Below are positions 9,268 through 19,885 of a DNA stretch of 64,000 bases, piece after piece. This DNA comes from Brucellaceae bacterium. Lineage in GTDB: Bacteria; Pseudomonadota; Alphaproteobacteria; Rhizobiales; Rhizobiaceae. Under the pieces are notes generated by a model. It was not told the origin of the DNA. It made no database searches and saw only the letters and a program-made list of their open reading frames with translations. Every line of letters starts with the position of its first letter. The stretch's first letter is position 1. The translations under genes and the position numbers were made by a program. The stretch lies in contig JACKJV010000001.1 in assembly GCA_020637775.1 (NCBI GenBank), forward strand, positions 607,330-671,329. Direction: 5' to 3'.

Positions 9268-11553
9268 ATGCCATCGTCGAGAAAACCACGCCAGGCCGGC
9301 ACAACCGTCACGCCGCAGGAGGCGCTTGAATTCCATGCCCGGGGGCGTCCCGGCAAGCTGGAGATCACGCCGACCAAGCCGATGGCGACGCAGCGCGACC
9401 TGAGCCTGGCCTATTCGCCCGGCGTGGCCGTGCCGGTGAAGGCGATCGCGGAAAATCCCAGCCGGGCCTTCGACTACACCACGCGCGGCAACATGGTAGC
9501 GGTCATTTCCAATGGTACGGCCATTCTCGGCCTCGGCAACCTGGGCGCGCTTGCCTCCAAGCCGGTCATGGAAGGCAAGGCGGTGCTGTTCAAGCGTTTC
9601 GCGGACGTCGATTCCATCGACCTGGAGGTGGATACGCAGGACGTGGACGAATTCGTCAACTGCGTGCGCTTTCTCGGGCCTTCCTTCGGCGGCATCAACC
9701 TGGAAGACATCAAGGCGCCGGACTGCTTCATCATCGAGCAGCGGCTGCGCGAGATCATGGACATTCCCGTCTTCCATGACGACCAGCACGGCACGGCGAT
9801 CATCGCGGCCGCGGGCCTGGTCAACGCGCTGCATCTGACAGGGCGCGACCTGAAAACGGCAAAACTGGTCTGCAATGGCGCCGGCGCGGCGGCCATCGCC
9901 TGCATCGAGCTGATCAAGGCGATGGGCATGCCGGGCGAGAACATCATCCTGTGCGACACCAAGGGCGTCATCCACAAGGGCCGCACCGACGGCATGAACC
10001 AGTGGAAATCGGCCCATGCGGTGGAAACCGATGCCCGCACGCTGGCCGATGCCATGGTGGGCGCGGACGTGTTCTTCGGCCTGTCGGCCAAGGGCGCGCT
10101 GACCACGGACATGGTGACGTCCATGGCCGCCAACCCGGTCATTTTCGCCATGGCCAATCCGGATCCGGAAATCACGCCGGAGGAAGTGGCGGAAATGCGC
10201 GACGACGCGATCATGGCGACCGGCCGGTCGGATTATCCCAACCAGGTCAACAACGTGCTCGGCTTCCCCTATATCTTCCGCGGCGCGCTGGACGTGCGGG
10301 CGACCACCATCAACGAGGAAATGAAGATCGCCGCCGTGCATGCGCTTGCCGAACTGGCGCGCGAGGACGTGCCCGACGACGTGGCCGCCGCCTATGGCGG
10401 CACGCGGCCGCAATTCGGCCCGCAATACATCATCCCAGTGCCCTTCGATCCCCGCCTGATCTCGGCGGTGCCGGTGGCGGTGGCCAAGGCCGCGATGGAT
10501 ACGGGCGTTGCGCGGGCGCCGATCCTGGACCTGGAAGCCTATGCACAGCAGCTTTCGGCGCGGCGCGACCCGATCGCCTCCACCCTGCAGCGGATATACG
10601 AGCGGGTGCGCCGCCAGCCCAAGCGCGTGGTTTTCGCCGAAGGCGAAGAGGAACAGGTGATGCGCGCGGCCGTCGCCTATGTGAACCAGCGCCTCGGCAC
10701 CGCGATCCTGCTGGGGCGCGAGGAACAGATGCGCGAAACGGCCAGGGCTGCCGGTGTCGATCTCGACCGGCCCGGCATCGAACTGGTCAATGCGCGGCTT
10801 TCGAAACGCAATGCCGCCTATGCGGAATTCCTCTATCAGCGGCTGCAGCGCAAGGGCTACCTGTTCCGCGACTGCCAGCGCATGATCAACAACGACCGCA
10901 ACCATTTCGGGGCCTCGATGGTGGCGCTGGGCGACGCGGACGCCATGGTGTCCGGGGTGACGCGCAACTATTCCACCGTTCTGGAGGACGTGTGCCGCGT
11001 GATCGACGCGCGGGCCGGACACCGCATGATCGGCATTTCGCTGGCGCTTTGCCGCGGGCGCACGGTGCTCGTCGCCGATACCGCTGTGCATGACATGCCG
11101 ACGTCCGAGCAGCTTGCCGACATTGCCGAAGAGGCAGCAGAAACGGCGCGGCGCATGGGCTACGAGCCGCGGGTGGCCATGCTTGCCTATTCCACCTTCG
11201 GGCATCCGCGCGGTGAACGCTCCGACCGGGTTCGCGAGGCCGTTCAGATCCTGGACAAGCGGCGCGTCGATTTCGAATATGACGGCGAAATGGCTGCCGA
11301 TGTGGCGCTGAACGAGGCGCTGATGGAGCAATATCCCTTCATCCGGCTTTCGGGCCCGGCCAACGTGCTGGTCATGCCGGCCTTCCACTCGGCGTCCATC
11401 GCCACCAAGATGCTGCAGGAACTGGGCGGCTCCACGGTGATCGGCCCGCTGCTTGTGGGCCTTGAGAAGTCCGTGCAGATCGTGCCCATGAACGCCAAGG
11501 ATTCCGACATCGTGAACATGGCGGTCATCGCCGCCTACAATGCCGGTTCCTGA
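9268..11553 (+). CDS. maeB: NADP-dependent malic enzyme with C-terminal phosphotransacetylase-like domain
   Basis: 761 aa, the length of the large bacterial malic enzymes. It decarboxylates malate to pyruvate while reducing NADP+, feeding pyruvate and NADPH. The N-terminal malic domain ([14 protein letters not shown], then [10 protein letters not shown]) carries the metal and substrate residues. The NADP-binding domain follows ([16 protein letters not shown], then [12 protein letters not shown] and [12 protein letters not shown]). From about residue 440 a PTA_PTB-type domain begins ([29 protein letters not shown]). In MaeB proteins this domain is not catalytic and binds acetyl-CoA as a regulator. 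The start at 9268 is the first ATG giving a family-type N-terminus. A stem-loop spans its stop codon. Confidence 0.95.
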   Translation: MPSSRKPRQAGTTVTPQEALEFHARGRPGKLEITPTKPMATQRDLSLAYSPGVAVPVKAIAENPSRAFDYTTRGNMVAVISNGTAILGLGNLGALASKPVMEGKAVLFKRFADVDSIDLEVDTQDVDEFVNCVRFLGPSFGGINLEDIKAPDCFIIEQRLREIMDIPVFHDDQHGTAIIAAAGLVNALHLTGRDLKTAKLVCNGAGAAAIACIELIKAMGMPGENIILCDTKGVIHKGRTDGMNQWKSAHAVETDARTLADAMVGADVFFGLSAKGALTTDMVTSMAANPVIFAMANPDPEITPEEVAEMRDDAIMATGRSDYPNQVNNVLGFPYIFRGALDVRATTINEEMKIAAVHALAELAREDVPDDVAAAYGGTRPQFGPQYIIPVPFDPRLISAVPVAVAKAAMDTGVARAPILDLEAYAQQLSARRDPIASTLQRIYERVRRQPKRVVFAEGEEEQVMRAAVAYVNQRLGTAILLGREEQMRETARAAGVDLDRPGIELVNARLSKRNAAYAEFLYQRLQRKGYLFRDCQRMINNDRNHFGASMVALGDADAMVSGVTRNYSTVLEDVCRVIDARAGHRMIGISLALCRGRTVLVADTAVHDMPTSEQLADIAEEAAETARRMGYEPRVAMLAYSTFGHPRGERSDRVREAVQILDKRRVDFEYDGEMAADVALNEALMEQYPFIRLSGPANVLVMPAFHSASIATKMLQELGGSTVIGPLLVGLEKSVQIVPMNAKDSDIVNMAVIAAYNAGS

Positions 11554-11568
11554 GGCCGCAGGAACCGG
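11543..11568 (+). other. Stem-loop covering the maeB stop codon
   Basis: CCGGTTCCTG (11543-11552) and CAGGAACCGG (11559-11568) form a perfect 10-bp stem with a 6-base loop, and the maeB TGA lies at the stem/loop boundary. No T-run follows, so it is not a normal terminator. It may stabilise or attenuate the transcript between maeB and glnD. Confidence 0.45.
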
Positions 11569-11604
11569 ACGACGACACAGCCCCTTCCCGACAAGGACCC
11601 GCCC

Positions 11605-14400
11605 ATGGCCCGCGTGCCGCTGAAGCTCAACGAGATGATCGACGCCGATGCGCTCAGGCAGGATCTGACGGCCCTGACCGGTCCCGAGGGCGACGGCTCG
11701 GACTTCGCCATTCGGGCGAAGGTGCTGGAGAAGCTGAAGCAGACCATGGCGGAGGGACGAAGCAGGGCGGAAACCATGCTTCTGGCCGACGGCGGCGGCA
11801 CGGCCTGCGCGGTGCGGCTGTCGCATGTCATGGACGAGGTCATCCGCGTCCTCTACGATTTCGCCGTCACGCATGTCTACCGGTCGAAGAATCCCAGCCA
11901 GGCGGAACGGATGTCGGTCGTTGCCGTGGGCGGATACGGACGCGGCACGCTGGCGCCGGGTTCCGACATCGACCTGCTGTTCCTGCTGCCCTACAAGCAG
12001 ACGCCCTGGGGCGAGCAGGTGGTGGAATACATGCTCTACATGCTGTGGGACATGGGCCTCAAGGTTGGCCACGCCACGCGCAATGTGGAGGAATGCATCC
12101 GCCTTTCGCGCGGCGACATCACCATCCGCACGGCCGTGCTGGAAGCCCGCTACCTGTGGGGCGACGAGGCGCTGTTCGACGAGTTGCTGGCCCGTTTCGA
12201 CGAGGAGGTGGTCAAGGGAACAGGTCCTGAATACGTGCAGGCCAAACTGGCCGAGCGCGACGAGCGCCACGCCAAGCAGGGCGAAAGCCGCTACAAGGTC
12301 GAACCCAACATCAAGGAGGGCAAGGGCGGCCTGCGCGACCTGCACACGCTGTTCTGGATCGGCAAGTATTTCTACCGCGTGCGCACGGCCGAGGAACTGA
12401 TTGAAAAAGGCGTCTTCACCCGCAAGGAATACAACATGTTCCGCCGCGCCGAGGATTTTCTCTGGGCGGTGCGCTGCCATATGCACTTCGTCACCGGCAA
12501 ACCGGAAGAGCGGCTGCATTTCGAATTGCAGCGCGATGTGGCCGAACGGCTGACCTACCAGTCGAAGCCGGGCCTTTCGGCCGTCGAGCGCTTCATGAAG
12601 CACTATTTCCTCGTGGCCAAGGATGTGGGCGACCTGACCCGCATCTTCTGCGCGGAACTGGAAGAGGAGCAGGCGAAGAAGGCGCCGGGTTTCAACCGGT
12701 TCCTGTCGGGCTTCTCGCGACGCAAGCGCAAGATCCCCGGCACGCAGGATTTCATCATCGACAATGACCGGATCAATATCGCCAACGAGCAGGTGTTCGA
12801 GACGGATCCGGTCAATCTGGTGCGCCTGTTCTGGTTCGCCGACAAGCACGGGCTGGAATACCATCCCGACGCCATGCAGCTCGTCACGCGCTCGCTGAAG
12901 CTGGTCAATCGCGACCTGCGCCGGGACGCGGAAGGAAACCGGCTGTTCATGGACGTGCTGACCTCGGACCGCGCCCCTGAGATGACGCTGCGGCGCATGA
13001 ACGAGGCCGGATTGCTGGGCCGGCTGATCCCCGATTTCCGCAAGATCGTGGCGATGATGCAGTTCAACATGTACCACCACTACACGGTGGACGAGCATCT
13101 GCTGCGTTGCATCGGCGTTCTCTCGTCCATCGAGAAAGGCAACGAGGCCGACACGCACCCGCTCACGCACCGCCTGATTCCCGAGATCAAGGCCAATCGC
13201 CGCATTCTCTACACCGCCCTGCTGCTGCACGACATCGCCAAGGGGCGGCCGGAAGACCATTCCGTGGCAGGCGCGCGGATCGCAAGACGGCTCTGCCCGC
13301 ATATGGGGCTCGATCCCGCCGAAACGGAAACCGTTGCCTGGCTGGTGCAGGAACACCTGACCATGTCGATGGTGGCGCAATCGCGTGATCTCAACGACCG
13401 CAAGACAATCGAGGATTTCGCCGATATCGTGCAATCGGTGGAACGGCTGAAGCTGCTTCTCATCCTCACGGTCTGCGACATTCGCGGCGTGGGGCCGGGC
13501 GTGTGGAACGGCTGGAAGGGCCAGCTCCTGCGCACGCTGTTCTACGAGACACAGATCCTGCTGACGGGCGGCTTCTCCGAAGGGTCCCGCAAGGAACGCG
13601 CAGCCCATGCCCGCGAACGGCTGGCGGAAGCGCTGAAGGACTGGCCGGCGGAGGAGATCGCCACCTATGCCGACCTTCATTATTCGGCTTACTACCTCGT
13701 CACGGACCTGGACGACCAGGTGCGCCATGCCCGTTTCATCCGCAGGACCGAGAAAGCGGGCAAGCCGCTGGCGACCGAAGTGCGCACGCTCGCCTTCGAG
13801 GGCGTGACGGAAATCACCGTGTTCACGCCCGACCATCCGCGCCTGCTTTCCGTCATCGCCGGCGCCTGCGCGGCAGCGGGCGCCAATATCGTGGACGCGC
13901 AGATCTTCACCACGTCGGACGGGCGGGCGCTGGACACGATTCTGGTCAATCGCGAATTCGACCAGGACGAGGACGAGTTGCGCCGGGCCGCACGCATCGG
14001 CAGGCTGATCGAGGAGGCGCTTGCCGGCAAGACCCGGCTGCCCGAGATGATCGAGAAGAAGGCGAAACCACGGCGCAAGTCGAAGGCGTTCCAGATCGCG
14101 CCCGCCGCCGAAATCCGCAACACGCTGTCGCACAAGTTCTCGGTGATCGAGGTGGAGGGTCTCGACCGCCCCGGCCTGCTGTCGGAACTGACCGGCGCCA
14201 TTGCGGATCTGTCGCTCGACATTGCCTCGGCCCATATCACCACGTTCGGCGAAAAGGTCATTGACACATTCTATGTCACCGACCTCGTCGGTCACAAGAT
14301 CGAGAATCCGACCCGGCAGGCGCGCATCAAGGCGGCGCTGACCGGTGTTCTGGCCGACGAAAGCCCGGCCGGAAAGACGCGTCCGGCGGTCCAGTCATGA
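11605..14400 (+). CDS. glnD: PII uridylyltransferase / uridylyl-removing enzyme
   Basis: 931 aa bifunctional nitrogen sensor that uridylylates PII proteins when glutamine is low and removes UMP when glutamine is high. The nucleotidyltransferase motif [19 protein letters not shown] is near residues 112-130. The HD hydrolase domain shows [18 protein letters not shown] (metal-binding His-Asp). Two C-terminal ACT domains that sense glutamine follow ([20 protein letters not shown] and [20 protein letters not shown]). ATG at 11605 is preceded by ACAAGGA. The neighbours maeB before and murJ after match rhizobial order. Confidence 0.96.
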   Translation: MARVPLKLNEMIDADALRQDLTALTGPEGDGSDFAIRAKVLEKLKQTMAEGRSRAETMLLADGGGTACAVRLSHVMDEVIRVLYDFAVTHVYRSKNPSQAERMSVVAVGGYGRGTLAPGSDIDLLFLLPYKQTPWGEQVVEYMLYMLWDMGLKVGHATRNVEECIRLSRGDITIRTAVLEARYLWGDEALFDELLARFDEEVVKGTGPEYVQAKLAERDERHAKQGESRYKVEPNIKEGKGGLRDLHTLFWIGKYFYRVRTAEELIEKGVFTRKEYNMFRRAEDFLWAVRCHMHFVTGKPEERLHFELQRDVAERLTYQSKPGLSAVERFMKHYFLVAKDVGDLTRIFCAELEEEQAKKAPGFNRFLSGFSRRKRKIPGTQDFIIDNDRINIANEQVFETDPVNLVRLFWFADKHGLEYHPDAMQLVTRSLKLVNRDLRRDAEGNRLFMDVLTSDRAPEMTLRRMNEAGLLGRLIPDFRKIVAMMQFNMYHHYTVDEHLLRCIGVLSSIEKGNEADTHPLTHRLIPEIKANRRILYTALLLHDIAKGRPEDHSVAGARIARRLCPHMGLDPAETETVAWLVQEHLTMSMVAQSRDLNDRKTIEDFADIVQSVERLKLLLILTVCDIRGVGPGVWNGWKGQLLRTLFYETQILLTGGFSEGSRKERAAHARERLAEALKDWPAEEIATYADLHYSAYYLVTDLDDQVRHARFIRRTEKAGKPLATEVRTLAFEGVTEITVFTPDHPRLLSVIAGACAAAGANIVDAQIFTTSDGRALDTILVNREFDQDEDELRRAARIGRLIEEALAGKTRLPEMIEKKAKPRRKSKAFQIAPAAEIRNTLSHKFSVIEVEGLDRPGLLSELTGAIADLSLDIASAHITTFGEKVIDTFYVTDLVGHKIENPTRQARIKAALTGVLADESPAGKTRPAVQS

Positions 14401-14431
14401 ACCGGCCGGCCGTGCGGGGAAAACAATCACG

Positions 14432-16015
14432 ATGAGCCTGATCGGAAAATTCGCCAGCGTGGGCGGCGCGACCATGGCCAGCCGCGTGCTCGGCTTCGTT
14501 CGCGAGGCGCTGATCGGCGCTGCGCTGGGCGCCGGGCCGGTGGCCGATGCCTTCTATGCCGCGTTCGGATTTCCGAACCTGTTCCGCCGCCTGTTCGCGG
14601 AGGGCGCGTTCAACTCGGCCTTCGTGCCGCTGTTCGCCAAGGAAGTGGAGAAGGGTGGCCTCGATGGCGCGCGCGCCTTCGCCGAGCAGGTGCTGGCGGT
14701 GCTGTCGGCGGTGCTGCTGCTTTTCTCCGGCCTTGCCATCCTGTTCATGGACGGCCTCGTGGCAACGGTTGTCGCGCCGCTTTTCGCCGACACGCCCGAC
14801 AAGTTCGCGATGACGGTGGACATGACGCGGATCATGTTTCCCTACCTGTTCTGCATGTCGCTGGTGGCGATGTTCTCGGGCATCCTGAATTCGTTGCGCC
14901 GCTATTTCCTTGCCGCGATCGTGCCGGTGCTGCTCAATGTCATCCTGGTGTCCATCGTTGCCGTAGCCCTGTGGCTGGGTGCGGACCCTGCCCGGACCGG
15001 TTACTGGATGGCGTGGGGCGCGTTCGCCTCCGGTTTCGCGCAGCTTGCCCTGCTGGCCATGGGCGTGGCCCGCGAGGGCCTGCGCCTCGGCATTGTCCGC
15101 CCTGCCCTGACACCGCAGGTCAGGCGGCTGCTGGTGCTGATGGGGCCGGCGATCCTGACCGGCGGCGTGGTGCAGATCAACATCATGGTCGGGCGCATCA
15201 TTGCCTCGGCGCAGGACGGCGCCATCGCGCTGCTCAACTATGCCGACCGGATCAACCAGCTGCCGCTCGGCGTCATCGGCATCGCCATCGGCGTGGTGCT
15301 GCTGCCGGAACTGGCCAGGGCACTGGCCGCCGGTGACGACCGCGACGCCCAGCACCTGCAGAACCGCAGCCTCGAATTTGCCCTCGGGCTGACATTGCCG
15401 GCCGCCGTCGGCTTCATGGTCATGCCGGAGCCGCTGGTCAACCTGCTCTACGAACGCGGTGCATTTACCGCGGAGACGACGCGCCTGACGGCGCAGGCGC
15501 TGGCCGCCTTCGCCGCCGGGCTGCCTGCCTACGTTCTCATCAAGGTCTTCCAGCCGGCCTATTTCGCGCGCGAGGACATGAAGACGCCGCTCTGGTTCTC
15601 CGTGGTCGCGGTGGCCGTCAACATTGCCTTCTCGCTGGCCTTCTTCGCCGCGCTCGGGCATGTGGCGATCGCGCTGGCGACGGCGATTTCCGCATGGGTG
15701 AATTTCGTCCTGCTGGCCTTCACTCTCTGGCGGCGGAACGATTTCCGGCCCTCGCCCGTCACGCTCAGGCGCGTTGCCATGATCGTGCTTTCGGCTGCCG
15801 CCATGGGCGCGGTGGTGGCCGCCATGCAATGGGCCTTGCCGCAGTGGTTCGCCAGCCCGGCGCTGGCCGCGCGACTGGCAGCCACGGCCGGCACGGTGTT
15901 GATGGCCATGATCGTCTATTTCGGGCTGGTCATCCTGACAGGAGGGCTGGACCGGCAGGACCTGATGCGCGCGGTGCGGCGCCGGCGCAAGCCGCCGGCG
16001 AAACCGCAGGCCTGA
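14432..16015 (+). CDS. murJ: Lipid II flippase MurJ (MviN)
   Basis: 527 aa integral membrane protein of the MOP superfamily with about fourteen helices. MurJ moves lipid II, the peptidoglycan precursor, across the inner membrane. The signature N-terminus is present: [19 protein letters not shown], then [21 protein letters not shown], followed by FNSAFVPLF. The start at 14432 follows the glnD stop by 31 bases, so the two genes probably share a transcript. Confidence 0.95.
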   Translation: MSLIGKFASVGGATMASRVLGFVREALIGAALGAGPVADAFYAAFGFPNLFRRLFAEGAFNSAFVPLFAKEVEKGGLDGARAFAEQVLAVLSAVLLLFSGLAILFMDGLVATVVAPLFADTPDKFAMTVDMTRIMFPYLFCMSLVAMFSGILNSLRRYFLAAIVPVLLNVILVSIVAVALWLGADPARTGYWMAWGAFASGFAQLALLAMGVAREGLRLGIVRPALTPQVRRLLVLMGPAILTGGVVQINIMVGRIIASAQDGAIALLNYADRINQLPLGVIGIAIGVVLLPELARALAAGDDRDAQHLQNRSLEFALGLTLPAAVGFMVMPEPLVNLLYERGAFTAETTRLTAQALAAFAAGLPAYVLIKVFQPAYFAREDMKTPLWFSVVAVAVNIAFSLAFFAALGHVAIALATAISAWVNFVLLAFTLWRRNDFRPSPVTLRRVAMIVLSAAAMGAVVAAMQWALPQWFASPALAARLAATAGTVLMAMIVYFGLVILTGGLDRQDLMRAVRRRRKPPAKPQA

Positions 16016-16173
16016 CGCAATCGGGCAACAGGCTGCCCGTGTTCGCAAAACGTGCCGCCGGGGATCTTGATCCCGCGCACCGGCAGGGCCATAAGCCGTG
16101 CCGACCACCTGCGGGGCGCGCGTGCGCTGTCTCCGCCGGAGCCCTCCACCAGCTTCACAGGAGATTTTCACCG

Positions 16174-17241
16174 ATGAGCAGCTTCAAACCCCTCGTCTTT
16201 TCAGGCGTCCAGCCGACCGGCAACCTGACGCTGGGCAATTATCTCGGCGCAATCCGCAAGTTCGTGGCGCTGCAGGACAGCCACGACTGCATCTATTGCG
16301 TCGTCGACATGCACGCCATCACGGTATGGCAGGAACCGGCCGAACTGATGGCAGCCACGCGTTCGGTGGCGGCCGCCTATCTGGCTGCCGGCATCGACCC
16401 TTCGAAACACATCGTCTTCAACCAGTCGCGCGTGGTGCAGCATGCCGAACTGGCCTGGGTGTTCAATTGCGTGGCGCGCATGGGCTGGCTCAGCCGCATG
16501 ACCCAGTTCAAGGAAAAGGCCGGAAAGGACCGCGAAAACGCTTCCGTCGGCCTGTTCGCCTATCCCAACCTGATGGCGGCCGACATCCTCGTCTACCGCG
16601 CGACCCATGTGCCTGTGGGCGACGACCAGAAGCAGCATCTGGAACTGACCCGCGACATCGCCCAGAAATTCAACAACGATTATTCCGGCCGGATCGCGGA
16701 CCTGAAGCTCGGCGTCGAAATGCAGGTGGGCGAGGAGACGGTCAATGGCTATTTCCCGGTGACCGAACCGCTGATCGAGGGGCCCGCGACGCGGGTGATG
16801 AGCCTGCGCGACGGCACCAAGAAGATGTCGAAATCCGACCCGTCCGACCTGTCGCGAATCAATCTGACGGACGAGGCGGAAGCGATCGCGCGCAAGATCC
16901 GCAAGGCCAAGACCGATCCGGACGCCCTGCCCTCCGAGGTGGCGGGCCTTGAAGGACGGCCGGAAGCCGCCAATCTCGTGGGCATATACGCGGCGCTCAA
17001 CGACATGAGCCGCGAAGACGTGCTGCGCGAATTCGGTGGCCGGCAGTTCTCGGATTTCAAGCCGGCGCTGGCGGACCTGGCTGTCGCCAAGCTGGACCCG
17101 ATCGCCGGCGAAATGCGTCGCCTCATGGCCGATCGCGGCCATATCGACCAGGTGCTGCGCGATGGCGGCGAACGCGCAGCTGTCCTCGCCGAAGCGACGA
17201 TGAAGGATGTCCGCAAGATCGTCGGCCTGCTGACAGGCTGA
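16174..17241 (+). CDS. trpS: Tryptophanyl-tRNA synthetase
   Basis: 355 aa class I aminoacyl-tRNA synthetase that charges tRNA-Trp. The ATP-binding HIGH-equivalent [11 protein letters not shown] lies close to the N-terminus and the KMSKS loop KKMSKSDPS near residue 218. The length matches bacterial TrpS. ATG at 16174 follows ACAGGAGA. The adjacency murJ-trpS is typical of Hyphomicrobiales. A 158-bp gap separates it from murJ. Confidence 0.96.
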   Translation: MSSFKPLVFSGVQPTGNLTLGNYLGAIRKFVALQDSHDCIYCVVDMHAITVWQEPAELMAATRSVAAAYLAAGIDPSKHIVFNQSRVVQHAELAWVFNCVARMGWLSRMTQFKEKAGKDRENASVGLFAYPNLMAADILVYRATHVPVGDDQKQHLELTRDIAQKFNNDYSGRIADLKLGVEMQVGEETVNGYFPVTEPLIEGPATRVMSLRDGTKKMSKSDPSDLSRINLTDEAEAIARKIRKAKTDPDALPSEVAGLEGRPEAANLVGIYAALNDMSREDVLREFGGRQFSDFKPALADLAVAKLDPIAGEMRRLMADRGHIDQVLRDGGERAAVLAEATMKDVRKIVGLLTG

Positions 17242-17283
17242 TCGCGCATTGCTGGCATGAAGCCAGTTCGGACAACCCGCCGC

Positions 17284-17308
17284 AGGCCGGTGGCTTGCCG
17301 ACCGGCCT
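17284..17308 (+). other. Stem-loop between trpS and the Usp gene
   Basis: AGGCCGGT (17284-17291) pairs with ACCGGCCT (17301-17308) around a 9-base loop. There is no T-run after it, so it is at best a weak terminator or processing structure. Confidence 0.3.
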
Positions 17309-17357
17309 CCCCGGTGGCAATGTGCCGGTCGCACGAGGCAACCAGGGAAAGTGATGC

Positions 17358-17849
17358 ATGGTCTCCAGACGGCTGAGCCAGGAAGCGGGACACCGCCGGA
17401 AGTTCCTTGCGGTGATCGACGGAACACCGGAATGCGAACGCGCCGTTGCCTATGCGGCGCGCCGGGCGCACAACACCAATGGCGCCCTCGTTCTCGTCTT
17501 CGTCATGGAACCGGGTGATTTCCAGCATTGGCTCGGGGTTGAACAGATCATGCGCGAGGAAAGCGAGGCGGCCGCCAATGAAGCGCTCAATTCCCATGCC
17601 GAGCGCATTCGCGGCACGCTCGGGATCGAGCCGGAACTGGTGGTGCGCGAAGGCAAGAAAACGGACGAGATTCATGCCCTGATCGAGGAAGACCAGGACA
17701 TCGCCATCCTGGTGCTGGCTGCCGGCTCCTCTTCGGAAGGTCCGGGGCCGCTGGTTGCCTCCGTGGCCGGAAAGGGGGCGCCCTTTCCCATTCCCGTCAC
17801 CGTGGTGCCGGCCAGCCTGACCGACGAGGACATCGAAAGCCTAGCCTGA
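17358..17849 (+). CDS. Universal stress protein, UspA domain
   Basis: 163 aa single UspA domain. The chain starts with a basic tail, then KFLAVIDGTPECERAVAYAARRA (beta1-helix1, residues about 14-36). It ends with the strand-loop ILVLAAGSSSEGPGPLVASVAGK, which resembles the G-2x-G-9x-G(S/T) nucleotide-binding loop in a variant form, so ATP binding is uncertain. Usp proteins are cytosolic stress-adaptation proteins with varied partners. Placement between trpS and nfuA is conserved in rhizobia. ATG at 17358 has AGGGAAAG upstream. Confidence 0.88.
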   Translation: MVSRRLSQEAGHRRKFLAVIDGTPECERAVAYAARRAHNTNGALVLVFVMEPGDFQHWLGVEQIMREESEAAANEALNSHAERIRGTLGIEPELVVREGKKTDEIHALIEEDQDIAILVLAAGSSSEGPGPLVASVAGKGAPFPIPVTVVPASLTDEDIESLA

Positions 17850-17883
17850 TGCAGGCTTGCCGCCGGTCACGCGACGCCTTATA

Positions 17884-17900
17884 TTTAGAACGGTTCTAAA
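17884..17900. promoter_or_regulatory. Irr box (iron control element) upstream of nfuA
   Basis: TTTAGAACGGTTCTAAA is an exact match to the Irr-box consensus TTTAGAA-N3-TTCTAAA of alphaproteobacteria (all 14 specified bases), here extended to 8-bp arms around one base. It ends 57 bp before the nfuA ATG. Irr acts mostly as a repressor at low iron, and as activator at some promoters; location suggests direct control of nfuA. Confidence 0.85.
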
Positions 17901-17957
17901 CGAACCCGATGACACGGTCTGCGGACCTTGACCCGCAGGACGCATGGAGGTTTTGAC

Positions 17958-18530
17958 ATGTTCATCCAGACAGAAGCGACGCCGAACCCGGCGACGCTGA
18001 AATTCCTGCCGGGCCAGGTGGTGCTGCCGGAAGGAACCGCTGATTTCCGCGATGGCGAGGAGGCCGGGCTCCGCTCGCCCCTGGCTGCGCGCCTTTTTGG
18101 CGTGCCGGGCGTAACCGGGGTTTTCTTCGGCTATGATTTCGTGACCGTGACCAAGGACGAGACACCCGACTGGCAGCACATCAAGCCGGCCATTCTGGGT
18201 GCGATCATGGAGCATTTCATGACCGGCGCGCCGGTCATGGCCGAGGATTCGGCAAGTGCCGACCTGTCCTCCGGCGAGGAATTCTATGACAAGGCCGACG
18301 AGGATCTTGTGGTGACGATCAAGGAACTGCTCGATACCCGCGTTCGGCCGGCCGTTGCCCAGGACGGCGGCGACATCACCTTCCGCGGCTTCGAAAACGG
18401 CACGGTCTACCTTCACATGAAGGGCGCCTGCGCCGGCTGCCCGTCATCGACGGCCACGCTCAAGCATGGCATCCAGAACCTGCTGCGCCATTTCGTTCCC
18501 GAAGTGGAGCAGGTCGAGCAGATCGCCTGA
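17958..18530 (+). CDS. nfuA: NfuA/NifU-type iron-sulfur cluster carrier protein
   Basis: 190 aa. An N-terminal Nfu_N domain (MFIQTEATPNPATLKFLPG, about residues 1-88) is followed by a NifU C-terminal domain whose CxxC motif, GACAGCPSSTATL, binds a [4Fe-4S] cluster at the dimer interface and delivers it to apo-enzymes. The ATG at 17958 follows GGAGG, with a spacing of seven bases. An Irr box lies upstream, making the gene a likely member of the iron regulon. A strong terminator follows the stop codon. Confidence 0.94.
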   Translation: MFIQTEATPNPATLKFLPGQVVLPEGTADFRDGEEAGLRSPLAARLFGVPGVTGVFFGYDFVTVTKDETPDWQHIKPAILGAIMEHFMTGAPVMAEDSASADLSSGEEFYDKADEDLVVTIKELLDTRVRPAVAQDGGDITFRGFENGTVYLHMKGACAGCPSSTATLKHGIQNLLRHFVPEVEQVEQIA

Positions 18531-18556
18531 TTGGGCGGCCCGTCCGGCAAGCCATG

Positions 18557-18586
18557 AAAAAAGCCGGGTCGATGCCCGGCTTTTTT
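18557..18586. terminator. Bidirectional rho-independent terminator between nfuA and the YkuD gene
   Basis: AAAAAAGCCGGG (18557-18568) and CCCGGCTTTTTT (18575-18586) form a 12-bp stem with loop TCGATG. The A-run on one side and T-run on the other serve both converging genes. Confidence 0.92.
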
Positions 18587-18606
18587 CGTTCAGCCTTGCG
18601 GCTGGA

Positions 18607-19224
18607 TCACTTGACGATGACCTTGGCGCCGATGCTCACCCGGTCGTAAAGGTCGATGATGTCCTGGTTCATCAGGCGGATGCAGCCTGATGAGACATTG
18701 CCGCCGATGGAATTCCATTCCGGCGAACCATGCAGACGATAGCCGGTGTCGCCATTCTTGTTGAACAGATAGAGTGCGCGCGCGCCCAGCGGGTTGTCGA
18801 GGCCCGGCCGCATGCCGCCGCGGTATTTCGCCAGCTTCGGCTCACGCTTGATCATCTCCGACGGCGGCGTCCAGGTCGGCCATTCGCGCTTCATCGCCAC
18901 GCGCGCGGTGCCGGACCATTCGAAGCCCTCGCGGCCGACGCCGATGCCATAGCGCATGGCCCGTCCGTCCTCCATCACCAGATAGAGGAACTTGGCGCCG
19001 GTATCGACAATGACGGTGCCCGGCTTTTCATCGGTCTCGTAGCGAATGAGCTGGCGATGAAACTTGCCCGGAACCCTGGAAATCGGGATCCGCGGCAACT
19101 GATAGCCGGCGTCCTTCACGGAGCCATAGGACATGGAATAGGTGCGAATCGCCGTCCCGGAACAGCCCGCAAGGACAGCGGACAGCATCACGGCCATGGC
19201 AATGGCGAAAGGCTTGAACGTCAT
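18607..19224 (-). CDS. L,D-transpeptidase (YkuD domain) lipoprotein
   Basis: 205 aa. The N-terminus is a lipoprotein signal (MTFKPFAIAMAVMLSAVLAG then Cys, lipobox LAGC near residue 20), so the enzyme is anchored by lipid in the periplasm or outer membrane. The YkuD catalytic block is HGSPEWNSIGGNVSSGCIRL with the nucleophilic Cys and the supporting His. Such enzymes make 3-3 peptidoglycan crosslinks or attach proteins to peptidoglycan. ATG at 19224 is chosen because it gives the signal peptide and has GAGGGA upstream; an earlier in-frame start would bury the signal. Converges on nfuA across the shared terminator. Confidence 0.92.
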   Translation of the reverse strand: MTFKPFAIAMAVMLSAVLAGCSGTAIRTYSMSYGSVKDAGYQLPRIPISRVPGKFHRQLIRYETDEKPGTVIVDTGAKFLYLVMEDGRAMRYGIGVGREGFEWSGTARVAMKREWPTWTPPSEMIKREPKLAKYRGGMRPGLDNPLGARALYLFNKNGDTGYRLHGSPEWNSIGGNVSSGCIRLMNQDIIDLYDRVSIGAKVIVK

Positions 19225-19435
19225 TTGAACCGATCCCTCAGATTCCGCAGGGGCCCCGAATCGGGCCACATTTTCAACACATGAATTAATATGCAAAATT
19301 TATGGTTGCCAAGCGGTTAACGCTGCAGCGGGTCAGCCAAATGCTCCGGCGGCCGGAATCCATGGTTTTTCCGCCACAGATTCGTGACTTTTTGCTAATG
19401 CAACCTCCCGTCCTGATCAAGAAAAAGGCAAACGG

Positions 19436-19834
19436 ATGAATATCGGTGCAGCTTCAAGGCAGTCCGGCCTGCCGGCCAAGACAATCCGCTATTACGAGGA
19501 GATCGGCCTGATCGCGCCAACCCGGTCGGCCAACGGCTACAGGGATTATTCCCTAGAGGATGTTCACTTCCTGAATTTCGTGCGCGCAGCCCGCGAATTG
19601 GGCTTTTCCATCGATGAATGCCGCCAGTTGATGGAACTCTATGCCAACAAGAGCCGGGCCAGCCAGGATGTCCGCCAGATCGCCGTCAACCACGTCCACG
19701 CGATCGAGGACAAGATCGCGGCCCTGGAAGCGATGAAAGCCACGCTGAACCGGCTGATCCATGCCTGCCACGGGGATGAGCGGCCGGATTGCCCGATCCT
19801 GGAAGGCCTTGCGGGTGCGGAACACCGGGACTGA
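19436..19834 (+). CDS. cueR: MerR-family Cu(I)-responsive regulator, CueR/HmrR type
   Basis: 132 aa. Winged helix-turn-helix at the N-terminus (MNIGAASRQSGLPAKTIRYYEEIGL), then the dimer helix. The C-terminal metal loop CHGDERPDCPIL has two cysteines separated by seven residues, as in the Cu(I) loop of CueR. It would activate copper export genes by untwisting a long-spacer promoter. No copper ATPase or chaperone lies next to it here, which is unusual. The ATG at 19436 has an AAGGCAAACGG stretch before it. Confidence 0.87.
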   Translation: MNIGAASRQSGLPAKTIRYYEEIGLIAPTRSANGYRDYSLEDVHFLNFVRAARELGFSIDECRQLMELYANKSRASQDVRQIAVNHVHAIEDKIAALEAMKATLNRLIHACHGDERPDCPILEGLAGAEHRD

Positions 19835-19885
19835 CGTGGCCCCGGCGGGCTTTTCAAGCCGGTCTGTTCATGGCATGTTCCGGTG

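Noticed and set aside
6418..14295. A 2625-codon open frame on the minus strand extending upstream of mutS
   Set aside because: Only the mutS part has family similarity. The rest is antisense to maeB and glnD and its translation is rich in His, Arg and Gln, typical of a GC-rich shadow frame.
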